This document shows positions 1 through 12,333 of a DNA stretch of 64,000 bases, one piece after another; positions within the stretch are counted from its first letter, which is position 1; every line of letters begins with the position of its first letter. The notes below the pieces were generated by a model that saw only the letters and a list, made by a program, of their open reading frames with translations, made no database searches and had not been told where the DNA came from. This DNA comes from Symsagittifera roscoffensis. Its lineage: Eukaryota; Xenacoelomorpha; Acoela; Convolutidae. The stretch covers positions 79,197,617 through 79,261,616 of the forward strand of contig NC_087063.1 of the NCBI RefSeq assembly GCF_963678635.1, given 5' to 3'. The position numbers were made by a program, and so were the translations under genes.

Positions 1-1547
1 TTCTAAAAAAAAAACTACTGCTCTAATTATCTTGTATGTTAGCCAGTTCTTCCCCAATATCAGCAAAAAAACTGGTTAAATTTTTTCAAACCGTTTGAAA
101 AAGTTTTTGCTTTTCTTTTCCCGCAAAATTCGTTAAAAGCAGAGAACAGTGATTTGGAATTACAACAGCTATGTAATTTTTGTCGTAGTACCCTCTTTTG
201 CTCTGGCTGCTATGGCGGATAACTTGGGCACTCGATTTTTTATAATGCAATAAATTTTCTGCTGGTTTTGAAGTACATCTTTTATATTATCTTTTATAGA
301 CTTTTCTTCTTTGATCGTTTTTTCCAGCGGACAAAAAATTTTAAAAAAACAAAGAAATAATTTTATCAATGATTCGAAAGAAAGATTTTCATACTTACCA
401 GTCAGATAATTGAAAAGAAATAAGAGCTTGCATTTAATGCTATGGCTTTTATAACAACCAAAATTTCTTCGAAAAATGATGTTTTAATTTTTTTTCTTGA
501 ATGACCAAGGTCTAGTTTCAAAGCACAGCGATCATTTATTTTATACTGAATGATTTTCACTTTCTATAAGTTTTTATACATATTATGATCAAAATATAAT
601 TATATATAATTTTGCGTGTGGGATAATGATAAAAAATCCCGATTTGTTTTTGAAACTCATCATTTTTTTAAGGCAAACACTGCTTCATATACCTTAACGG
701 AATATTCATACGACCATTTTTGCATGATCAGTCTTGTTATCCTTAGCCTCTACTGTTATTTAGTGCTGGATTAGGTACTGTTAAAAAACTGAACACAGAA
801 ACTGAACATAAAAATGTACTGCATTGGCTGGAAAAAATTAAACTCGTTATGTAACATAAGCGTTTGCTAAACGCAGTTTGCTATTTTCAAATTAAACGGA
901 AAATTTTGGAGAAGACTATTGCAAACAACAGGCAGTCGTTGAACAGGGAAAATGAGAACAGATAATATTTGGAACTTCAAATTTCGGATTTGGAAGAAAC
1001 AATCACTTTAAATACTTTACACTTTCAAAATTTTTTCATGATTTTCTTTCAGAATTTTACCTCAGCCAAACAACTGATTCTTAAGGTAATTTTCTTCGTT
1101 TTGCTGCAATTTTTGCTAATGAAAGTACTTTTTTCTCACGTTTTTTGCGCGATAAGCATGTGTTGAATCTGCATTCATTTAACAAATGAATCATTCAACA
1201 AAGTTCTTTCATTTAACAAATGAATCAGATTTGAAGCACAATTTAAAATTCAATCAACGAAAAATTTAGCCTTAAAAAACTTTTCAATTTTTTCCTTAAA
1301 AACAAAAACTACAACACCAAAAAAGATTAACCTCTGCTTTCATTGTCACACAAACTCAAAAAAGTGGACGTACTCAAGTTACAGGAAAAATTTCAAGAAT
1401 TCAATTACGAAGGGATTAGGACATATGAAGAAAGCAGACACAATATTAGTGGAAATTTTTGTTCAAAACACAAACCTTCTACCACGGTATAAGCCACAAA
1501 TGGGGCCAGACTTATGCGCCAGACAAATAGCTCGGAACAGTCACTGG

Positions 1548-2007
1548 TACTACTATGATAGAATGGTTCCTTGAAAATAACTAGGTTCCTTGCGAATAAG
1601 ACATCTAGAGGCCTAAAATTCTTTAATAATTATGGTTTAGCCATTCAGATAGATTTCGCAGCATAATATCAAACAAGTTTTTTTTGTTCGTTTTTCGTAC
1701 AACTTCCCCCTCACCATTTTAAGCTTAAAATTGAAAATACCTCCAAAATTAAGTTTTGATGACAAATAAGTAAGCCCAATTATGGTTGTTAAATCATAAA
1801 ATAAGGTAAAGCGAGCATATTTATTGATACAAACACTATAGTAATTACAATTTTTAATCTTAAAAGTTTCTGACTCAACATATTTTGCGAGATTTTTGAA
1901 ATGAATAATTTAAACACAAATGAAGTTTCAAATTATTACATGCGAAATGCATGCGGGATCTGTCTATCATAATATTTTTTTCGAGGGACCACTCTATCAT
2001 AGTAGTA
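1548..2007. mobile_element. possible MITE with ~25-bp terminal inverted repeats
   Basis: Bases 1548-1570 read outward-in TACTACTATGATAGAATGG and the reverse complement of 1986-2007 reads TACTACTATGATAGAGTGG. The similarity weakens further in. The ~375 bases between show no ORF. I could not define a clean target-site duplication, so the superfamily is open and the element may be a simple inverted duplication. Confidence 0.35.
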
Positions 2008-3642
2008 CCTAGTCACGTTAACAAAAAAGTTCTTGGTGACAAAAATTTGGTGATTTTGGAGGGCGTCACACTTAAACACTTTTTCCGGGCCAAAAATTAA
2101 GCGTGGCTTGCAAAAAATTGTTATACTAAAAAAACTGAAGAATTTCAATTTCAAATTTATATCACCCTTGTTCAAACTTAGTTCCGGAAGTTTTTTGCAG
2201 CTAAAACAACATCGCAAATGATTTTCAAATTAAACATCTCAGAATTTTATCCGACTTTTTTTGTATTACAAGGATTACTTCGGGAAACTACCAAAGCGAA
2301 ATTTTTCTTAAAATTCTGTTTTAAAAATTTTCGGTTCGATATTCTTCAATTTTAAGGGAAAAAAGTCCGTCAAAACATGCAGCAAAAAATTTCTCAAATT
2401 TAAGCAAAAAACCCACTTCCACGGTTGAAAGTGCCAACGTATTTCCACTACATACAAAAAGCTTAATACAAAATTCAGATATCAAAATATGCTCAAACTG
2501 ATATAAAAAACGCTTCAAAACTGTTAATCAATTCTTGTAAATTTTAAATTTAAGTTTTCACAAAAAAATTGCAATTCGAAAACCTAGTAAAAAAAACAAA
2601 AATTGAATTAAAATTAGCAAGAATATTCATAAAATACTTCAGAAAGGAAAAACAATCAGCCGATTACTTGAATCGAGCCGTGGCACTCAGAATTATGACG
2701 CACTCGTCTTTTTGTCAGGTAAAATTGTCCTAACAGCCTGTGAACACAAAAATTGAGCGCATAAAAGTTGAACACCTCTTTGACGAGCTTCGAACAAATG
2801 ACTAACCAATGCTCTTAAACAAGTTTCTTAATGCTGCTACTTTTGAGCCGATCATATCCTTTTAAATAGATTTATCCATCAGATTTAAGAATTTCAAATA
2901 TAAATATCGAGAAGTTAGAGAAAATCTAAAAAAAACCTTAAAAAAACTCATTTCATAGGTTGAAAACAAAAATATGCAACTTGCTCCTGTGAAAAAAAAA
3001 TTGCAACTCAATTCCGCAGCTCTCCGAAATAATTTTAAAAAAAGAGAAAAAATCAGTACAAAAATTTAGATCGGCAAAATAGCTTGCAACAGCGGAGGAT
3101 TGAAACTACCGTCTGCCACTTCATAGGTCGAAAGTTATAGGCAGACAGTAGATCACTCAGCCGAAGATCTTATGAAAAAGCCATCGACAGCTGGAGAAGG
3201 GTCAATTAACTCAGAAAACAAAACAACAATCAATTTTTGACGATTTTTCAACTTTTGAATTCCAAAAAAAATACAGCACGTAGAAGCTCTCTAAATTTCA
3301 AGAATCAATCCAAAGCTTAAATTAAATTCCTATTTTAAAACTATAAATAATTTAACTTCTTTGCGTTTTTTTGTCATTGAAGAGCGTGCTCTGCCTGCCT
3401 TTTAGCAAATTAGATTAAATTGAACTGAAAAGGCCCAGTCAAACAGAGAAAATTTACTCTTGCTCGAATTTGAAGTATAAACAACAATAACCTAAATAGA
3501 TCTTTTATTCGTTCATTGTCACTTATTAGAGCATATTTTACTAAAATTACACAGAGGTGAAGCGCGAGAAAACGACCAAAAAGCAGCTCTATCAAGTGAA
3601 ATAAGAAAAAAAACACAGAAATAAGCCTCGAAAAACTCGGTC

Positions 3643-3709
3643 TTGTGTCGCATTCCAATCTGTGTACTAGAGACTATGAGTCTCAAGCACTAACCACTCA
3701 GCCACGAAT
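3643..3709 (-). repeat. tRNA-like relic (SINE head or tRNA pseudogene)
   Basis: Read on the minus strand, the D-arm segment TGGCTGAGTGGTTA is a very good Pol III A box. It is followed by a short stem GAGA/TCTC closing a seven-base loop with CAT at the anticodon position. The T arm (GATTGGAATGC) has lost the invariant TTCGA core, so a working tRNA is unlikely. Confidence 0.45.
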
Positions 3710-4185
3710 TGTTAAATTTCTCAAAAACTAGCCACCAATAACAAAGTTTCATATCCTAACAAATTGCCAATTCGCTGCAGCAAAAGTAGCATCAAATATA
3801 GTTAAAGCCAACTTGTTGGCAAAATTGGTGACCTTGAAAAATTTAATCGGTCAAAAACTATTGCACTTTTAAGTTAATTAGTTTTTTTAAACACGGCGTT
3901 TGCGTCAGGTACGCAGTGAAAAAAAAAATCTGACGTCGAAAAGAGCAGTTTTAGGTTAATTAAGTAGTTCGGATTTGTTGACGGAATCGGATATTACCAA
4001 CAATTTGGCATTAACTATACAAAAAGACACAATTTTGCATGTAATTAATTCGGAAGCATAACGCCAAGTTATGTATAAATTATGCATTTCAAAAAAACAA
4101 ATTGCAAGATGTGTTGAGTTGGAAAACTTCTGAACCGAGCTTTTCATCATTTTACTGCTGTTTGAAATACTGGCTCTTTTTCCTT

Positions 4186-4202
4186 CCCCCCCCCCCCCCC
4201 CC
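4186..4202. repeat. poly-C run (C17)
   Basis: Seventeen consecutive C on the plus strand in otherwise AT-rich DNA. Such a run is prone to length error in assembly. Confidence 0.9.
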
Positions 4203-5287
4203 ACCTCACACAAACATGAATTTTATAGTCTAACGAGTAGTTTTACAAGGTTAATTATGAAGACCAAATATGTTTGTTATGGCCTAATCAGTCTGCCTGT
4301 CAATTTTCATGGCAATCGGACAAAGCGAACAGTAAGTTCAAATTGAAAAATTTGCAGGTGGGGGGGAAAAGGAAAAAGAGCCGAAATACTTTCTTTTCGG
4401 TTGATTGATGAATTAAAAATGCATCAATTGTGTTAAATTTTTAGTCATCAAATTTCAAATCACCTATGCTATTATACTGCTACAGCGCCCTACCGATTCA
4501 AAGTGCCCCCAATAGCGACTTAGTTTGAAAAACAAGAATGTTCGTACTAAAGCGAATAAAGCACGTGCTATCAAATGCCATGATCTCAAAGAATTTCAAC
4601 TGATCTTGCTAGCGCAAATTAGTAAACGTTATCTCAAATAAGACTAATCTATCGTAAAGTTTGATGAAGACTAAAACTATCAAATTGAGGTAAAATTTGA
4701 TAAATATGTGACTTCTTCCTCCCCTCCGCGGTAAAGAAGTCTGACTCAAAGAAAACCTAAGCTGCGCGTATTAAAGTAAAAACTCTGACACCACGTCATT
4801 CGAATATCAGGTTGGAAATTTTCTGAAAGGAGATTTAAATCATTATACTGTTGTATGAAAATAAAGCATCAACTGTGTTAGCTTATTACTAATCAGAAGT
4901 CAAAGCTCTCGGGAATATACTGCTAAAACAGCCTACCATTCAAAAGTGCCACCAAAGTAGCACTTTTATTTGCGACTTAGGTTGGAAAAAAAGAAAGTTC
5001 TTACTAATACACTCCGCTACTGCTTGTGTAATTATCTAAAAATGTACATTAATCGCGAGAGCAAAAATCTTCTAGAGCTTCTTAAGGATTACAGTACCTT
5101 CACACATTAAAGTCTGTCAATAAAATGTTTTCAGTGAAAAATTACCTATAGGTCAAATAATTTTATTTAATTGAATTGTCAACTTCACCTACTATCAAAT
5201 CATCACTCAGTTGTCAATTCAAGTCCCATATTTCGATCACAGAGTCTTCTCTTAGGTTAAATTCAACAACAGTTGCTTCTTTACTTC

Positions 5288-8200
5288 TCAAGACACTTGA
5301 CAGTTTCTGCTGAGTTTGGCAGTGAGCAGTCCTTTTCCTTCCACTTCTAGGGGCGCATCTTTATACCTCACAACTCCATTCGAATCCACCTTCAGATCTC
5401 CCTTCACACTCTCCCAGATATTCTTCTTCGGGTGCATAAAAGGCTGCTCTGGCTCGCCCGGGTACTCCTTGCACACCACTCTGTCGCCCACCTTGGCGCC
5501 CGGGGGAGGATCTACCAGTTCGGCCTTGCCCCCTGCTTCCACAGCACACATGACCATAGCCTGGGTAAAAGTTATATTGCTAACAAGTCATATCATTTTC
5601 ATAGTATTTGACCTTCGAATAATACTCACGCAATGTCATGCAGAAGAGTTGGTTCGTTTTCAAATAAACCTTTATGCTTGCTTACACATGGCCACCAGAC
5701 AGTTGAAAAATAGTCAATGAGCACAAGGAGACAAAAAAACTGACTTATTTTGTGAAAAAAAAATCAACTTCAAAGTAAAAACCAATTTTTACGAATTTCA
5801 AAATAAGAAATATATTGCCTTACATGACTTTAAATTTCAAGAACTATTTAAGACTGACATTTTATAAGATTAATTCAATAGAAAAAAATGTAAACCGGAT
5901 CGATGGGTGAAGTTTCAAAACGATAAAATCCTCTTTCGAAACGATAAAATCCTCTTTCGAAACGATAAAATCCTCTTTCGAAACTAGGAGCCGTTCAAGT
6001 TTTTTCGCACCATTTCCGTTTTCGTGATTAGAGAGCGCAATTCGCCTAACGTCTAGCAGATGAATTTGAATTGAACTCAAAAAGTGCAGAGATATTCTTA
6101 AATACATCCATAAAAGCATTAAGGAAATCACGTTTATAGTTATTAGAGCATTTTAAGACGTTTTCCTGAAAAAAATCACCAAGGCATATAGAGTCTACAC
6201 TAGGTTCATCGAATCTTAATAGAATTACATAACTCCTAGTGAAAAGGTTTTTATTTGAAGCTGAATTTACTCGAAATGTTGCCATCTAAAATTTGCATGA
6301 GTAACTTGAGCCAAACATTTCATGACAACTTATGAAATCAAGAGTTGCCACTCCCTTCTGCAAAACCGCAGATCTTTCCGTGGTAAAAACGCTTCTTAAT
6401 GTCTGACCTGAGATGTGACTCCTCGCATCTTCGCCGGTTTGAGGTTACACATGACGAGCACCATTCTGTTGCGCAGCTCACTCTCCTCCATGGCGGCAAC
6501 AAGACCACTGCACACAATCCTCGCATCACCAAACCCACTTTCATTCCCTACACAACAATATCCGGGGTTCATTTTTGTTACTTTCCCACCATTAACAAAA
6601 ACTTCAGACAAAAAGATCTGACACAGCTGAGCGAGTCAATATATACCAAAAGTTGTATTATTTTTGATAATTTTTCCGACCATTTGAAAAATGCAGAGGA
6701 ACTTTGTATTCGAGTGTGTTCAAGTTTTTTCTGTTTTTTGTTATCCATGCAAAATGAGCTACCACAAATAATCATTAGAGAGAGTTCAGTGGTATATCAT
6801 ATTAAAGCCCTTTCAGTTGTGATTCGAACGATATCAAAAATTTTCCAAAGAATCCTTGTGTCGAGAAAAACTGGTTTTTCTAGCCATTTTCAGGAAAAAC
6901 TGTTTTCCAATTGGCCTATTTGACTATAAATGTTGCATTTGTCTAAATTCTATTTTCAGGCTCAGATTTCTTTATCACACTACACAGAAAAAACGACACT
7001 AGTTTGAAAAAACCATGGTCGGAACATACTGTGCTACTTGCACAGTAACCGGCGATCTTTGTTTTAATATGCTGTCTTATTATACCACGTCTATTGCCGC
7101 GGAGACTAACAGTGAACATGCAAAACAGTAAGCAAACACTTATTCAAGTAACCGCAGGTGCTTAATTATCCAGGAATCCCCCCCCCCACATACCTGCCCA
7201 ATACATAAATTTACCTGTAAAAAATGATGGTCTCACGACTAAAGAAGACCCCCACTAAAAACATTTCAAAAAAAATTTCAATACCGGAGAACTTGAACCA
7301 AAGATCGGTAGCGGACGAACATCATTTAAAGGATGTTTAACACTCAAGTTATTTGTTTTGAAAGCTTTTTATGAAAACTTTTTATTACGCCTTATTCAGC
7401 TCTATTAGAATTGAAGTCAAATCAAAACTCAACATCTTGTCGCAAAGATACCCAAACCCCCCTCCCCGAATAATTAGGGACCCCCGATAACTGATAATTA
7501 CAACCCCTCTCCCCACGAGAATTAGCATTTTCATTTTCATTACCTGGCTCATCTCCGCACTCTATCTCTTCGACGTAGAGCGTGTCGGCGTCTGGGTGGC
7601 GGGACACCTCTCGGATGTAGCCGATGCGCAAGTCCAACTTGGACACGTCAAATGACTTCTCTTCTACAATAAAAAAAAACATTCATTTAGATCCGCGTCC
7701 GCGTGAATTTTTCACGAGATAGTTGTTTTGAAAAATTATTCACCACATTTGTCCTGCATGGGGATCAATTTGAGACTGCTTGGAATATTTGTTTAAAAAA
7801 TTGCGGCTCTTTTCTAGTTCCCCACTCCCTCGTAAAATTAAAAAATAAAACTGTTCAAAAATTGTTCACAAGAAGTTTTGAATGTAAGAAATGTTGTAAA
7901 AATTTGTTTAGCTGTTCACGCTCACACGCTTTAATACAATTTATAACATGAAAAGTCACTTAAAAAGACTTTCATATAAAAATTTTTAGAAAAAATGAAA
8001 GGGGGAACTGGAAAGGAGCCAAAATTGCTTTTCCAGTGGTCGCCTGCCTAAAAAAAAATCCCTTCAGAAACGTAATGCCGAACCAAGTCTTTCAAGTTAT
8101 TTCAAAGGGCAAATAGGATTGCGCAAAGTTTGCTTATAAAAAGTTTGCTAAAAGTTTTGCTCATTAAAACTTATGCTTTTCGCAAAACGATACGGTCTAT

Positions 8201-10332
8201 GAAATAGCTTGAAATATTTCAAAGTTTTTCTGAGCACGCTAATCATGCGATGAAACTTTGAAATATGTCAAGTTGATTCATAGAGAAAATCGACTGGCGA
8301 GAAGTTTAAGTTTTTCTAAGCAAGCTATTGATAGACAAAAAACTGGTTTTTAAAAAACTGGCAAGCTTGAATAGACAAAAAACTGGTTTTATTTTAGAAA
8401 ATAAAAAAGTTTAAGTCCCTCCTCAAAACACTTGGATAAAATTTGAGGGGGTATCAAACACTTACATTCCTCCTCGAAAAACTCCTCAAATAACTCAAAA
8501 AGAGGTCTCTAAGCCAATATATTACAAACCGAACCCTTTTAAGCCGAATGAAAAAAAAAGAAAACGAAAAAAAGAATACTGATATACTTAAGCCAGAGTA
8601 GGTGAATTTACAGCCAACAAACAAATACAAGCATCGAACAGAACGGGCATTTAAAAGCAGACTGTTCGTTGACGAAAGAAGAGATCACCACAATTTTAGT
8701 CATCCTGTGAACGTAAACAAAGTTATTTACGGAAGAAAAGTCTAGTACTCGATTGCAATACCTTTGCTTGTCGCAAAGGTAATTATCATACCGTTGTATA
8801 AGGCATTCCAGTTCATTTGATGAATTAAAAACGATTGACTGATGACACAAATTATCAACTGTGTTGCCTTCTTTTAAATCAAATTTCAAAGCACATGCGA
8901 TCCAATTACCAATGCTTCCTGCTGAAAAAATGCAATCAAAAGTAGCACTCATCTTTGCGAATTCAGTTAGAAAAAAAAACGCTTCGTTGTGTGACAATAA
9001 TTCGACTGCGTAAACTTCGTCATACCGAAGAGGGTTAATACAACTCAGAGCTCTTTGAACGCAACATTACATAACCCAGAACCTAAACTGCGGACCACTT
9101 TCTATAGAAAATAAAATATTTTAAAACAAAAACCGAGACCTAATATTTTCAAAAATCTAGTATAAAATTACTTCGCACAGTACAACAACGGCGAAGCGCA
9201 GCTTCACACTACTTGCGAAACCAGGATAAATGCAAATTTTTGAATTTCATTCAAAAGGGCTCATTCAAGAAATTCAACCCAGGCAAAGAAACGATTCGCC
9301 AAAAAAAGAATGAGTAGCTCATTGCTGTACGTGTAGCACAGTTGAACCATTTAATTTTTTTTTCGTTTTTCTCTTGATTTTCTAAAAACTCAGTAGTCTT
9401 CATGAGTAAATTGGATGGAAAAAAGGCCATTTGGATTCCATAGCAAGCCAATAACACTTAAGCATATTAAAGCAATAGTAAAATCATTTAGGTAGTGAGT
9501 TTCTCAGGCAAAAAGACTTCTTCTGGCAATAGCCTGGTCTGAATAGCAACGAAAACATCAGACTAGTTTTCTCGAGACAGTGAGAATTTTGTTGAATTTT
9601 TTGGACAAATCATGACCATTAGGGCTTTAATATGCTCCTCACTCGAATCCAAACTACGTTTCTTTGAGGTTGAGGTGCCTAAAAACCGGCGATAAAACGG
9701 CATAAAGTAGCTCTAAAAGTCTGAAAAAGTGAAAGAAAGTTGAACTAATAAAAACTATCCTATGTGCCAGAACAGAGCCCCAAACCTCGGGATTAAGGGA
9801 CACGCTTTCAATCATCTGCGCAACGGTCGCTTGATAATCGTCAAACACTGGCCACCAATTAACCAGGTACAAAATAATGATCCAGCAAAAGCAAGCAGAT
9901 TTAAAGCTATTGCTTCAAAAAAAGCAAATTTTCAATATTCTTTGATAACGCTTCTAATCACAAGGCTAATTAACAATGCTTTTGTTTACCTTTAGCGGGA
10001 GTCGAATTACTCGGAGTAGTTTTCGTCTGCTTCTCTTTTTTCGCCTTTTTCGGAACCTGTTCACTCGATGCCACCCGATTTTTCGTTGCGGTTTCGGTAT
10101 TATTTCCAGTAGAATCACTTTTGGACGAGTCCCCATTTGCCAGCAAAGAAACACATTTTCCATTGGACAGTAGTGCCTGGTTGTATTTACTTTTAAGCTC
10201 ATCGATATCTTTTTTCAGCTGACCATTTTCGCGCATCAGATTCGCAATTTGAGATTTGATTGTCTTTTCACGGAGCATCGAAACTTTCTTACGCAACTCC
10301 GATATTTTTTCCTCGGCGTCCACGATGTTCAT
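5288..10332 (-). CDS. AIMP1: aminoacyl tRNA synthetase complex-interacting protein 1 (AIMP1/p43, EMAP II precursor), 4 exons
   Basis: Scaffold of the cytosolic multi-tRNA-synthetase complex; it binds tRNA through its EMAP II domain. Exons, in transcription order: 10332-9990, 7663-7544, 6547-6408 and 5560-5288. All junctions are GT-AG and the phases agree (876 nt, 291 residues). The start is the first ATG in frame, at 10332; upstream in-frame codons are not ATG. Residues ~5-60 form a leucine-rich coiled coil, as in AIMP1, where it contacts arginyl-tRNA synthetase. Residues ~75-117 are a Ser/Lys-rich linker. From ~118 the tRNA-binding OB fold begins with DVSKLDLRIG and HPDADTLYVEEI, followed by NRMVLVMCNLKPAKMRGV and the EMAP II tail (PGEPEQPF, KKNIWE, YKDAPLEVEGKG). 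The length is close to the human protein (312). Oddity: about nine extra residues at the exon 2/3 junction before the conserved SGLV. The stop is TGA. Introns are filled with interspersed repeats. Confidence 0.93.
5685..6290. repeat. interspersed repeat family R4 in AIMP1 intron 3
   Basis: The stretch beginning CCAACAGACAG-like, through a TGGATCAATGGGTAAA-like core, to a TTTTTTCGCACCATTTCC-like core recurs, diverged, at about 13597-13810, 24040-24360 and 32765-33215. There is no coding potential. It is an unclassified interspersed repeat. Confidence 0.55.
5920..5982. repeat. 3 x 21-bp perfect tandem repeat
   Basis: The unit ACGATAAAATCCTCTTTCGAA occurs three times head to tail (5920-5940, 5941-5961, 5962-5982) inside repeat R4 in AIMP1 intron 3. 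Other R4 copies have one unit or a diverged one, so the expansion is local. Confidence 0.9.
9184..9216. repeat. hairpin repeat (GCGAAGC/GCTTCGC), diverged copy
   Basis: A short interspersed motif of the form GAGGCGAAGC-TGA-GCTTCGC followed by ACCACTTGCGA. It recurs at 10573-10611, 28955-28990, 31439-31474 and 35815-35850. This copy, in AIMP1 intron 1, has a damaged stem. Confidence 0.45.
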
Positions 10333-10572
10333 GGTTATTGCGCGACAACTCAATTTATTCAGCAGAAATTGAGGCGACTTTCTGATATTTTGATTCAATA
10401 AAGAAATTTTCGAAACAATCTGATATTAAATCAATATCTGAAATGGTGTTCCATGGACTTAATTATTAAACCACAGATATTATAAACCATTGAATTGAAC
10501 TCAATTATAAATGAAATCTCAAATCGCAGTACAAATATTATAAATTATTGAAATGAACTCAATTATAAACAG

Positions 10573-10611
10573 AGAGGCGAAGCTGAGCTTCGCACCACTT
10601 GCGATACATCA
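10573..10611. repeat. hairpin repeat with intact stem
   Basis: GAGGCGAAGC-TGA-GCTTCGC forms a seven-base-pair stem with a three-base loop, followed by ACCACTTGCGATACA. This is the best-conserved member of the family in the window. Confidence 0.6.
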
Positions 10612-10983
10612 CAAGAAAATCGAAAATGTCGAAAAAACTAAATCTATCATCAAAAATAAGATAAGTTTAAAAAAAACATTCCGAGACAAAAAAAATGAAA
10701 TTAGCATCGGAAGATATTTTAACAAGCGGTAACAAATACCTTGACAAAAACCTTTTAAGCCAAAAAATCAACAAGATTTAAGATTTATGAAAAGTGCCCC
10801 TCGCCCTCAAAACACTCAAAAAACATGATTTGCTTGTCAAATGAAACAATATGAGGCAACGCCCAAATAAAATGCTTGTCAAATGAAAACTATTACGCCC
10901 AAATAAAATTTTTAAAAAAATGAAAAAAAGTTAAGACTAATAAGAAGTTATTAAGCCACCCTCGCACTCAAAACACAGACACG

Positions 10984-11000
10984 CACACACACACACACAC
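10984..11000. repeat. (CA)n microsatellite
   Basis: A dinucleotide run of CA/AC in the plus strand, about 17 bases. Confidence 0.85.
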
Positions 11001-12125
11001 CTTTTTCGCAAAGGACGCAAATACACACATACAAAGGACGCAAAATGAGGCCGATAAGCCGATATAATATAGGCAGAAACCTTTCAAGCCGAAAAAAAGG
11101 GGAAAAACAAAAAAGGCGATACAAAAATTGTTGTCATGAAAAAAATTGAATTTTATTTCTATTAAGATGTTTAGCATTTTGCGCAATCCAGAGATAAGCA
11201 TAACAAGTATGTTTTCATTGAAAAGACTCGAAATTAGGTAACTTAGCCAATAAAAGATAGGCCGAAATCATTTGGGCAAATTAAAGTTTTTAATAAAAAA
11301 AAAGAAATATATACGATGTCAAGGTTTAAAAAATTACAAACAAACAGCATAGATAAATCAGAACACTAAAAAGCATCTATAATGTTGAAAAAAACTAAAG
11401 ATCAAATGAGCGACAATTTATTTGGATGGTAAAAAAAGCGGAAACTAAGCCAACAAAAAGTATACCGAAAGCAACGAAGTCGAAAACTCAAAAAAAAAAT
11501 ACCAAACAAATATCATTAAAAAGTTTGAACAGCGAATTTATAGGAAAAACACTAATAAGGATGCACAGTGAGAGTAATAGACCAATGAGCGCAAATATAC
11601 GCACATACTGCATGCATGTCGTGTACTGCACACATACTGAAATCTGTGGACAAAGTTGTTTAGGGGAAAAAAGTCTAGTACCCTATTGCAATACCTTTGC
11701 TATCGCAAGAGTAACGAAACCTCAAATCTCATTACAGAAGAAATGTTCATGCATCTAATCTATTTTTCTACCACTCCCCCTTCCTCTAAGATAAAAAAAA
11801 ACTTTGGCATAGTGTGTTTTCTGACCCAATATTAGGAGCATCAATGAATGCTCTTGTGTCAACGAGTTACAAAATAGAAAAATGCCTCAGATTTTCATAT
11901 AAAACCATTTTTGGATAAATTTTAGTATCTTATCCTCGTGTTTTTGGTTTTCCAGAGTCCCGCCCTGCTTAGCCTCATGGCTCGTGCTCGATTCTTGTGA
12001 GTTAAATTCTGTAGACGTATATTTTTCACTAAAAAATTCAAACTCAAATATAAATCATTTACAGATTAATGTTTATTGAGGATTGGATGAGAGTATGATA
12101 GAATTTTCCTTCGATTTGAACTTTA

Positions 12126-12333
12126 TCAGTCAGTGGCAGAATCGACAGCCTGACCACCCAGACCCCCAAAGAGTCCCCTTATAGTCAAACTCGAACGTTT
12201 ATTGGTCAGGGGGCAGATTCGACAGCCTGACCACCCAAAGAGTCCCCTTATAGTCAAACTCGAACGTGTGTTAGTCAGCGGCAGATTCGACACCCTGGCC
12301 ACCCAAAGGGACCGCTTATAGTCAAACTCTCCT
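12126..12333. repeat. three tandem copies of a ~68-77-bp repeat
   Basis: GACAGCCTGACCACCCA-type segments begin at 12144, 12221 and 12289. Each is followed by CTTATAGTCAAACTC, and the first two by CCAAAGAGTCCC. The first unit has an extra nine bases. On the minus strand each unit holds TGTCGAATCTGCC and CGTTCGAGTTTGACT, which look like tRNA T-arm pieces. An 82-residue open frame across it is repeat-encoded and not a gene. Confidence 0.75.

Larger units (their letters stand above)
1..5287. other. AT-rich intergenic region with degenerate repeats
   Basis: I see no supportable gene here; the open frames are short, AT-driven and without recognisable motifs. It holds a possible MITE (1548-2007), a tRNA-like relic (3643-3709), a C17 run at 4186-4202, and two diverged copies of a repeat at about 4420-4545 and 4865-5000. 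A third copy of that repeat lies at about 8810-8975 in AIMP1 intron 1. A TTTATT at 5162-5167 reads AATAAA on the minus strand about 120 bases past the AIMP1 stop and could be its polyadenylation signal. Confidence 0.6.

Noticed and set aside
5316-5720. 134-residue plus-strand ORF over AIMP1 exon 4
   Set aside because: Antisense of the EMAP II tail, which matches its family closely on the minus strand.
8608-8997. 129-residue minus-strand ORF in AIMP1 intron 1
   Set aside because: It runs through two interspersed repeat segments found elsewhere in non-coding DNA and has no recognisable motif.
9654-9872. Possible tRNA gene or small ORF near 9,760-9,850
   Set aside because: A-box-like and T-arm-like pieces are present on the minus strand, but no cloverleaf with a usable anticodon stem forms and the ORF has no motif; at most a degraded tRNA-like repeat.
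11426-11758. 110-residue Lys-rich plus-strand ORF
   Set aside because: Its beginning is SINE-body sequence and its end is the AAAGTCTAGTACC/TTGCAATACC repeat; it is repeat-encoded.
12126-12333. CRISPR-like array
   Set aside because: Three units only, no unique spacers, eukaryotic context; a simple tandem repeat.
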